DNA from: Clostridia bacterium
GTDB taxonomy: Bacteria > Bacillota > Clostridia > Lachnospirales > Lachnospiraceae
Assembly (NCBI GenBank): GCA_910574835.1
Contig: CAJTDE010000031.1
Span: 1 to 53,913 of the forward strand
Direction: 5' to 3'
Length of the DNA: 53,913 nt
In this document: one piece after another, positions 48,554-53,913 of the stretch
Layout: the number at the start of each line of letters is the position of its first letter
Numbering within the stretch: position 1 is the stretch's first letter
Made by a program: the position numbers and the translations under genes
Notes under the pieces: model-generated
Told to the model about the DNA's origin: nothing
What the model saw: only the letters and a program-made list of their open reading frames with translations
Databases searched by the model: none

Positions 48554-49924
48554 TTGAAGCGGACAATCAGCGTTATGACAGGGAAAGGCTCTGTCAACCA
48601 CAACAGCAGAAAATTCCATGCAAAGAACACTGACCCGGAGAGGAGCTGTCTGAATGTGGAATACTGCAACGAAAATATCAAAGACGTATACCACGAATTA
48701 TTTGATGAAGCACTTGTCCGGTACAATGAGAAGCAGACAAGAAATGACCGCATAATTGATGATTATTATGAAAAAATCTGTTCCGGCAAACAAGAGAAGC
48801 CATTCCATGAGATTATTTTGCAGATAGGCAACAAGGACGATATGGGGGCAAAGTCCGAGGACGGACAGCTTGCGGCAAAAATACTTAATGAATATATGCG
48901 GGACTTCCAACAGCGCAATCCCACACTAAGGGTATTTTCGGCGCATCTCCACATGGACGAAGCCACTCCACATCTGCATATAGATTTTATACCTTATACG
49001 ACTGGAAGCAAGAGAGGGCTTGAAACAAGGGTGTCATTAAAAAAGGCACTGGCAGAACTCGGCTTCAAAGGCGGCACAAGGAGCGAAACGGAACGTAACC
49101 AGTGGGTGGCGGCAGAGAAAGAACGGCTTGCGGAGATTATGTTGCAGCATGGCATTGAGTGGGAGAAAAAGGGAACACATGAGAAACATTTATCTGTTTT
49201 GGATTTTGAGAAGCAGGAACGACAGAAAGAGGTTGCGGAACTGGAACAGACAATCTCCGGCAGTAAAGAGGAATTATCCGATATTCTTCATCAGCAGATA
49301 GCGGCGGGACAGGAAACGGAGCAGATACGGAAAGAGGGCGAAGCGATCCGACAGGAAGTGTCGGAACTTTCCGTAACAAATCTTCTTTTGAGAGAGCAGA
49401 CGGAAGAATTAACAGAGGATAAAGAAAAGCTGTTATCCGAAAATGAAAAATTGGAAAAACAGCAGAAAAAATTACAGCAGGACATCAACAAAATGGTACA
49501 GTCAAAGGAAGTTATGGAGAGGAATATTCACGCTTATGATGAAGATATTAAATGGCAGTTGGCAGAGCCGGGGGCATTGATGAGCGCAAAGGCATACCGG
49601 GATAAAAAGGCTTTACCGCTTGTGGAGAAATTGAAAGAAGTCGTTAAAAATCTGACTATCAAGTGCGTACAGCTTACGGAGCAGGGAAAGAAGCTGACCG
49701 CCAAAGTGGACGGACAGAAGAAACAGATTAGCCGCTTGACGGATAAGGTCATGGAGCAGAGCGACACCATAGACCGATTGCAGGAAAAAGCGTCTGATTT
49801 GGGGCGTTTGGAGCGTCATTTCGGCAGGGAACAGGTACAGTCGATAGTAGAACGGTCAAAAGCATTAGAGCAGGCAGAAAGGGCAAATAAACGCCCGAAA
49901 CGTGCCTTTGAAATGAGCCGATAG
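48554..49924 (+). CDS. MobV-type relaxase with long coiled coil
   Basis: The 456-residue protein carries HLHMDEATPHLHIDFIP near residue 135, the H-x-D-E-x2-P-H-x-H metal site of MobV relaxases. A coiled coil of about 230 residues rich in Glu, Gln and Lys follows. The start is a TTG at 48554 with GAAAGGG upstream; no ATG fits the family N-terminus MKRTISVMTGKGSVNHN. It nicks oriT and pilots the strand into the recipient with help from another element's conjugation system. Confidence 0.92.
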   Translation: MKRTISVMTGKGSVNHNSRKFHAKNTDPERSCLNVEYCNENIKDVYHELFDEALVRYNEKQTRNDRIIDDYYEKICSGKQEKPFHEIILQIGNKDDMGAKSEDGQLAAKILNEYMRDFQQRNPTLRVFSAHLHMDEATPHLHIDFIPYTTGSKRGLETRVSLKKALAELGFKGGTRSETERNQWVAAEKERLAEIMLQHGIEWEKKGTHEKHLSVLDFEKQERQKEVAELEQTISGSKEELSDILHQQIAAGQETEQIRKEGEAIRQEVSELSVTNLLLREQTEELTEDKEKLLSENEKLEKQQKKLQQDINKMVQSKEVMERNIHAYDEDIKWQLAEPGALMSAKAYRDKKALPLVEKLKEVVKNLTIKCVQLTEQGKKLTAKVDGQKKQISRLTDKVMEQSDTIDRLQEKASDLGRLERHFGREQVQSIVERSKALEQAERANKRPKRAFEMSR

Positions 49925-49939
49925 GAAAGAGAGGATTGA

Positions 49940-50260
49940 TTGGATATGACGGATATGGAAAAGAAAGTTATGATACGACTGTGTGCTAAAATTGTGGCGG
50001 AAACAGACCTTTACGAAACGAACAAGGAAGTACAAAATCTGATAGATTGGGTGTGCCTGTCAGAGCAGATAAAAGAAAACAATAATACAATTCGCAATCT
50101 GACCGGGGAATATAAAAAGATAGAGCCGGATTGCCGGGAGGGAGTGCGGGCGCAGTTGGAGCGCATGAAAGAACTCTGCAAAGAGCGCAATAGTCTGTAT
50201 GAGAAACAGAACGATTTGAAAGGGCAGAAACAGAAGATAGAGAGAGCATTGGAGCGATAA
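49940..50260 (+). CDS. Small coiled-coil protein after the relaxase
   Basis: The 106-residue protein is helical and charged, with heptad-like KKIEPDCREGVRAQLERMKELCKERNSLYEKQ. The family is not recognised. GAGAGGA precedes ATG 49940, 15 bases after the relaxase stop, so it belongs to the mobilisation operon. A role in transfer is inferred from position only. Confidence 0.6.
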   Translation: MDMTDMEKKVMIRLCAKIVAETDLYETNKEVQNLIDWVCLSEQIKENNNTIRNLTGEYKKIEPDCREGVRAQLERMKELCKERNSLYEKQNDLKGQKQKIERALER

Positions 50261-50364
50261 AAAATGTGGGGCGTGGCGGTTGCTATGCTCCACATTTTTA
50301 TGGCAAATGGAGAATGAACGTGGTATAATCTAACTTATCAATTTGAGCTATGGAGGTGATTTTA

Positions 50365-50826
50365 ATGGATTTTATTAGAACAGACGGCAGGAATAAAGAT
50401 TTTATAGAAAACTGCCGGCTTCTTGATATTGATTTGGACAGGCGTGTGGGAAAAAAGATAAAGAGAGATAAATACAAGAAATATAACCAGCTAGATGAAA
50501 TAAAAGAAGCAATCGTTGTTTATGAAAATGATAAGGTGGTTGGTGGTGGTGCTATAAGAAAGTATGATGAAGAAAATATAGAACTAAAGAGAGTGTTTGT
50601 GCATACTGAATATCAAGGACGGGGGATAGGGAGTAAACTTGTTGCCTTGTTGATAGAGTGGGCTATGGAATTGGGATATAAAAGGATGATTCTTGAAACA
50701 GGAGAGTTATTAGCTGAATCTTGTGCTGTATATAAAAAATTGGGATTTGATATTATTCCCAATTATGCTCCATATGTGAATATGCCAGAATCATTGTGTA
50801 TGGCAAAGGATTTGAGAGGCAGATAA
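50365..50826 (+). CDS. GNAT-family N-acetyltransferase 1
   Basis: The 153-residue protein shows GNAT motif A in [25 protein letters not shown] (acetyl-CoA pyrophosphate loop Q-x2-G-x-G) and motif B in AVYKKLGF. Acetyl-CoA-dependent transfer to an amine is the family reaction; the substrate is unknown. The ATG at 50365 is chosen because GGAGGTG lies seven bases before it. It is the first of three acetyltransferases that form the cargo of island 2. Confidence 0.88.
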   Translation: MDFIRTDGRNKDFIENCRLLDIDLDRRVGKKIKRDKYKKYNQLDEIKEAIVVYENDKVVGGGAIRKYDEENIELKRVFVHTEYQGRGIGSKLVALLIEWAMELGYKRMILETGELLAESCAVYKKLGFDIIPNYAPYVNMPESLCMAKDLRGR

Positions 50827-50943
50827 ATTCCTATATTGCGAGAAAGATAGAATAAATTTTTTAGTAATGATTTTAACATGATGGTATTATGTAATATAGG
50901 TGGTTAGAGAAAAATTTGTATTTAGATATTTTGGGAGGAAAGT

Positions 50944-51423
50944 ATGGAATATGTAACGGCGACTTCTGACATGGCGAGTGCGATTTATAATGTTTTACAT
51001 ACAACGATTAAAGCGGTATATGCAAAGTATTATCCCAAAGAGGTAGTGGATTTCTTTTGCCAACATCATAGTAAAGAACATATTTTAGATGGTATAGCAT
51101 CTGGAAATATGGGCGTATTATTTGAGAATGGTGCGATTGTTGGAACGGGCTGCTTTGATAATAATCATATTACGGGATTATATGTGCTGCCTACTTATCA
51201 GAAGCAAGGCTTCGGATCGTATATTATGGATTGTTTGGAAATGGAAATTTCAAAAAAATTTGATGTTGCTGTTTTAGACGCTTCACTTCCAGCAGTGTTT
51301 TTATATGAGCATAGAGGTTATAAAACTGTAGGGCATGGAATTTATGAGTTAGAAAATGATGTGAAGCTGGTCTATGAAGTTATGGAAAAAAACTTAAAAA
51401 TTAGTTGGTGTCAACGTACATAA
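50944..51423 (+). CDS. GNAT-family N-acetyltransferase 2
   Basis: This 159-residue protein contains motif A in GLYVLPTYQKQGFGSYIMDCLE and motif B in FLYEHRGY, typical of GNAT enzymes with the Q-x2-G-x-G acetyl-CoA loop. GGAGG precedes ATG 50944. It is unlike the first acetyltransferase in its N-terminal half, so tandem duplication is not obvious. The substrate is unknown. Confidence 0.87.
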   Translation: MEYVTATSDMASAIYNVLHTTIKAVYAKYYPKEVVDFFCQHHSKEHILDGIASGNMGVLFENGAIVGTGCFDNNHITGLYVLPTYQKQGFGSYIMDCLEMEISKKFDVAVLDASLPAVFLYEHRGYKTVGHGIYELENDVKLVYEVMEKNLKISWCQRT

Positions 51424-51436
51424 AAGGCGGTATAAA

Positions 51437-51949
51437 ATGAAATGCAATATAAGAAAATGGAAATTGTCAGATGCAAAAGATTTAGCAGTGGCTCTTTCCA
51501 ATAGAAAGATACAAGATAATCTTCGGGACGGATTACCATATCCTTATACAGAACAAGATGGAGCAGACTATATTTCTTCTATGCTCTCTGCAAATTAAAA
51601 TGATACTTTTGCATTTGCAATTACAGTAGATAACAAAGTGGTTGGAAGTATCGGAGTTTTCCGGCAGGAAAACATACATAGGCAGACTGCTGAATTAGGA
51701 TATTATGTTGCGGAAGAATATTGGGGCAGGGGTATTATGACCGAAGCAGTAAAGCAGATTTGTGAATATGTTTTTTGCAAAAGCGATATTCTCCGTATTT
51801 ATGCAGAACCGTTTGCGTATAATGCTGCTTCTTGCCGGGTGCTTGAAAAAGCAGGATTTCAGTACGAAGGTACATTGAGAAGTAATGCTGTGAAGAATGG
51901 GAAAGTCATTGACATGAAGATGTATTCTTTACTGAAAACAGAAATGTGA
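51437..51949 (+). pseudogene. GNAT acetyltransferase 3, broken by one stop codon
   Basis: From ATG 51437 (AAGGCGG upstream) the frame encodes 53 residues of the RimJ/RimL type (NIRKWKLSDAKDLAVALSNRK) to TAA at 51596-51598, then continues in the same frame to 51949 with GVFRQENIHRQ, motif A GYYVAEEYWGRGIMTEAV and the C-terminal RVLEKAGF. A single AAA to TAA change explains the stop, since Lys-Asn-Asp would fit. The downstream part could restart at ATG 51638, but it would lack the first strands. Real mutation or sequencing error cannot be told apart here. Confidence 0.8.
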
Positions 51950-52010
51950 TTTTCAATGCGATATTTCGTAGAGGTATATAGGGAAATATATTCTCTTATT
52001 AATGATATGA

Positions 52011-52030
52011 ACATGGTGCTAGCACCATGT
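52011..52030. repeat. Perfect 20-bp palindrome
   Basis: ACATGGTGCT followed by AGCACCATGT is a perfect palindrome without a loop. It lies 60 bases after the broken acetyltransferase. An operator or a target for a dimeric DNA-binding protein is likely; it lacks a T-run. Confidence 0.6.
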
Positions 52031-52234
52031 AATAAAGGCAGTTAAGGAGAAAATAGGAGTGGGTGAACGATTTGTTACGCTTTAGCCATTTTGAAAACCT
52101 TATTTTGCAAGGTCTTTAGGACGTAAATAAATGCAGAACGATATTTTATACCTTTACCCTCAAAAATAGGTTTTTACTGCGTAACATTTGAAAAATGGCT
52201 TGCTAATCTGTGGGGTTTTGCTATAATAAATGCG

Positions 52235-52367
52235 TGGCAACATTTTGGCAACAGAAAATCAGCAAGCCATAATAAATGATGTAATTGAAGTAAAAAAGGG
52301 CGTGTATTTGCACAAAACTTAAACAAATACAGTTAAGAGTAACAAAGAACACGCCGAGTTCGAGTAG
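52235..52367 (+). repeat. 133-bp attachment arm, copy 1 (attR of island 2)
   Basis: The copy starts TGGCAACATTTTGGCAACAG, includes the ACTTAAACAAA...GTTAAG dyad (52317-52337) and ends in GAGTTCGAGTAG. It matches 53290-53422 in length and differs at roughly ten bases. It is the right arm plus core of a guaA-directed element. Confidence 0.85.
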
Positions 52368-52488
52368 TACGAGTGCATATAATTTATTATATATGGCAGG
52401 TAGTTTATGAAATTGCCTGCTGTACTTTATATTTTTGCAAGTATTTTTATTTGGTTGCCATAAGATAAAATTTAAGAAGGTAAAAATT

Positions 52489-53289
52489 ATGTTTGAAAAA
52501 AAGAAAAGTTCTGAGGATGAGTTACAAGAAAAAGAAAATGATTTGATGGATATTTTAAGTAAAATGCTTGAACTGGAGAAAGAGAAACATAGAGTCAGTC
52601 CGATTAAGATAACAGTATGTGTTGTTGGCGGTATTGGAACAGTTATGTTTATTGGTTTGCTATGCTACAGGTTAGTAAAGACAGATTTTTCTTTTGATAG
52701 TATATTATCTACATTATTGGCATTCTTTTCTATTTTTATTTCAATATTTTTTTATTTTAAAGCAGATGAAACGAGTACAAATTTTTATAAATCCTCATAC
52801 GATATTATGAAAGATGTATCGGTTACATTAGGAAAGATTGAGGAACGATTTGGTGAAAAGCTTAATAGTTTAAATGATAAAGTATCTCACTTAGATAATA
52901 TAAGTTCAGAAAAGTCTGAAGAGATTAAAGAACAAAAAGATGACAAGGACAAAATTATTAATGAGCTAATGGATAAAGCTCATTTAGACGAGGAAGAAAA
53001 GAAAAAGTACAGACAACAGTTAGAAGATAGCGAGCGTCAAATTGAGATTTTAAAAAGGCAACAATTTATAGCTCGGAGAGAAGCTGACCGTTTACGCTTG
53101 AATATGGAATCGGGAGAGTTACACGATAGATGGGAACCAAATAATAAAGTGTTAATGGCACTTTTAAATGGGGACAAAAGTAATTTTCCAATGGCAACGA
53201 TAAGGAGATTAATAAGATTAGGGTATTTAGATGACGATGGAAATGTAAATGAAGATAAAATAATTAATACATTAGCAATGAGAAGATAA
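52489..53289 (+). CDS. Membrane-anchored coiled-coil protein, only gene of the mini-island
   Basis: The 266-residue protein has an N-terminal charged part, two hydrophobic segments (ITVCVVGGIGTVMFIGLLCY and ILSTLLAFFSIFISIFFYF, about residues 48-105), then a coiled coil of about 100 residues (from KIEERFGEKLNSL to LKRQQFIARREADRL) and a small C-terminal domain. The ATG at 52489 is chosen over 52435 because AAGAAGGT precedes it. The stop codon abuts the right attachment arm exactly. No family is recognised; a cell-surface or defence effector is possible but not shown. Confidence 0.72.
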   Translation: MFEKKKSSEDELQEKENDLMDILSKMLELEKEKHRVSPIKITVCVVGGIGTVMFIGLLCYRLVKTDFSFDSILSTLLAFFSIFISIFFYFKADETSTNFYKSSYDIMKDVSVTLGKIEERFGEKLNSLNDKVSHLDNISSEKSEEIKEQKDDKDKIINELMDKAHLDEEEKKKYRQQLEDSERQIEILKRQQFIARREADRLRLNMESGELHDRWEPNNKVLMALLNGDKSNFPMATIRRLIRLGYLDDDGNVNEDKIINTLAMRR

Positions 53290-53422
53290 TGGCAACATTT
53301 TGGCAACAGAAAATCAGCAAGCCATAATAAATGATGTAATTGATGTAAAAATGGGCGTGTATTTGCATAGAACTTAAACAAATATAGTTAAGAACAACAA
53401 AGAACACGCCGAGTTCGAATAG
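53290..53422 (+). repeat. 133-bp attachment arm, copy 2
   Basis: It aligns with 52235-52367 without gaps and ends in GAGTTCGAATAG, one base different in the core. It contains the ACTTAAACAAA...GTTAAG dyad at 53372-53392. Confidence 0.85.
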
Positions 53423-53430
53423 TCGGAGCT

Positions 53431-53472
53431 AAGCCGCAAAGCCCGTAAACACTAGGGTTTGGCGGCTTTTTC
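53431..53472. terminator. Terminator between the mini-island and the partial integrase
   Basis: AAGCCGC (53431-53437) pairs with GCGGCTT (53462-53468), followed by TTTTC; an inner AAACxxTAGGGTTT dyad extends it. It can serve either strand. Confidence 0.55.
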
Positions 53473-53502
53473 TCTTTCTCATTGCATTACGATTGCATTT
53501 TT

Positions 53503-53883
53503 CTATTCAACCTCTCTGTGATAGATTGCGGTGTGCTGATTGCTTGTGTAATCTGCAATGCTGTGTGAAGCGGGTGTGTATGTCAGCACGCCCGTTAATT
53601 TATTGGCAACTTCAAGATTGCTGTTAGGGTACAAATGCCCGTATGTTCCTAAAGTGGTCTGTATCTTCTCATGCCCTAGACGCTCTTTAATCAAAAGCGG
53701 GTTTTCTCCCATGCTGATTAAGAGGGAAGCGCGGGAATGTCGTAACGCATGGATTTTGATACGGTGTACGCCTGCAAGCCCGGCAAGTTTCTCTAAGGTG
53801 AATATTATCCTCCTTGGGAGCCACCAGTTTCCCGCTTCAGAGCCACCCGGAAATTTCTTCCTTGAGAGCCACCTCAGACACAA
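53503..53883 (-). pseudogene. C-terminal part of a tyrosine recombinase
   Basis: The readable part has HALRHSRASLLISMGENP (His-x2-Arg), KERLGHEKIQTT and the tyrosine in GTYGHLYP, so it holds the catalytic end of an integrase distinct from the one at 45666. Upstream of about residue 35 the sequence does not look like an integrase: MCLRWLSRKKFPGGSEAGNWWLPRR is encoded by three short direct repeats that seem to be inserted. The gene may continue beyond the window edge in another frame, or it may be truncated. Confidence 0.65.
53818..53876 (-). repeat. Three short direct repeats inside the integrase remnant
   Basis: On the minus strand GGTGGCTCTCAAGG, GGTGGCTCTGAAG and GGTGGCTCCCAAGG follow each other at 22- to 26-base spacing (GAGCCACC at 53818, 53840 and 53866 on the plus strand). 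They interrupt the expected integrase sequence. Confidence 0.6.
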
Positions 53884-53913
53884 GATATAGTAATACTGCC
53901 CCTGTCGCTTGAA

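Larger units (their letters stand above)
44511..52367. mobile_element. Island 2: guaA-directed integrative mobilisable element
   Basis: The unit encodes repressor, excisionase, tyrosine integrase, MobC-like protein, RepA-like ATPase and MobV relaxase. Its right end carries GAGTTCGAGTAG, matching the guaA 3' end, after a 133-bp arm. Its left part has inverted versions of the arm motifs (TTGGCAAC twice, 44567-44586). No attachment core occurs between 44511 and 44684, so the left core is the one in guaA and island 1 sits inside or beside the left arm. No conjugation pilus genes are present, so it would need a helper. Confidence 0.75.
51950..52488 (+). other. Right-end non-coding region of island 2
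   Basis: It contains the 20-bp palindrome at 52011-52030, a long imperfect inverted repeat around GTTACGC...GCGTAAC (about 52054-52190), a -10-like TATAAT near 52222, the attachment arm 52235-52367 and the leader of the mini-island gene. No gene is supported. Confidence 0.6.
52368..53422. mobile_element. 1.05-kb mini-island between two attachment arms
   Basis: The unit lies between two copies of the 133-bp arm and holds a single gene. It has no recombinase, so it would be moved by the integrase of island 2 or a relative. Such cis-mobilisable units arise by accretion of elements at one attachment site followed by deletion. Confidence 0.65.

Noticed and set aside
48262-48633. 123-codon open frame across the oriT-like region of island 2
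   Set aside because: It overlaps dense hairpins and the relaxase start, and the product is arginine-rich without a known fold.

Overview
The window looks like a chromosomal segment of a gut Lachnospiraceae-type Clostridium: codon use is low to mid GC, start sites follow strong AGGAGG-type ribosome sites, and guaA, MATE and MobV-type mobilisable elements of this kind are typical of that group. This assignment is inference from style; no rRNA or species marker is present.

Layout. Bases 1-7822 are ordinary chromosome: a structured leader, a four-gene HcnABC/opine-oxidase-like flavin/iron-sulfur dehydrogenase operon (616-3970), a HAD phosphatase, a MATE exporter and guaA, which probably starts at a TTG (6281). 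Everything after the guaA stop is accessory DNA, stacked at the 3' end of guaA.

Island 1 (about 7829-44510, 36 kb) is bracketed by two direct repeats of 302 bp that appear identical. It starts with a Tn7-like operon (very small TnsA, TnsB, TnsC, TniQ), then carries a plasmid- or phage-like DNA-processing set: SF2 helicase, CHC2/Toprim primase, SSB, DUF262 protein, RadC, J-domain protein, Rpn nuclease, RuvC resolvase with three winged-helix-like partners, and two SH3-like lipoproteins with an XRE regulator. Four copies of a ~140-bp interspersed hairpin separate these modules. Two paralogous structured-RNA leaders and several other candidate RNAs lie in the long gaps. A 7.4-kb Tn4451-like mobilisable transposon (14822-22260) has split the gene just after tniQ; deleting it restores one reading frame.

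Island 2 (44511-52367) is a tyrosine-recombinase integrative mobilisable element: XRE repressor, small excisionase, integrase, MobC-like protein, RepA-like ATPase, oriT-like region, MobV relaxase, and three GNAT acetyltransferases, one broken by a stop codon. Its attachment core (GAGTTCGAGT) matches the last codons of guaA. A third unit (52368-53422) is only 1.05 kb: one membrane coiled-coil gene between two copies of the same 133-bp attachment arm, so it looks like a non-autonomous passenger. The window ends in the 3' part of a further integrase.

Most unusual: the duplicated two-domain RNA motif (22996-23172 and 42980-43137), the four interspersed hairpins with a co-varying dyad, the Tn7-like machinery combined with replication genes next to guaA inside long direct repeats, and the single-gene mini-island. 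No CRISPR array, tRNA or rRNA was seen.
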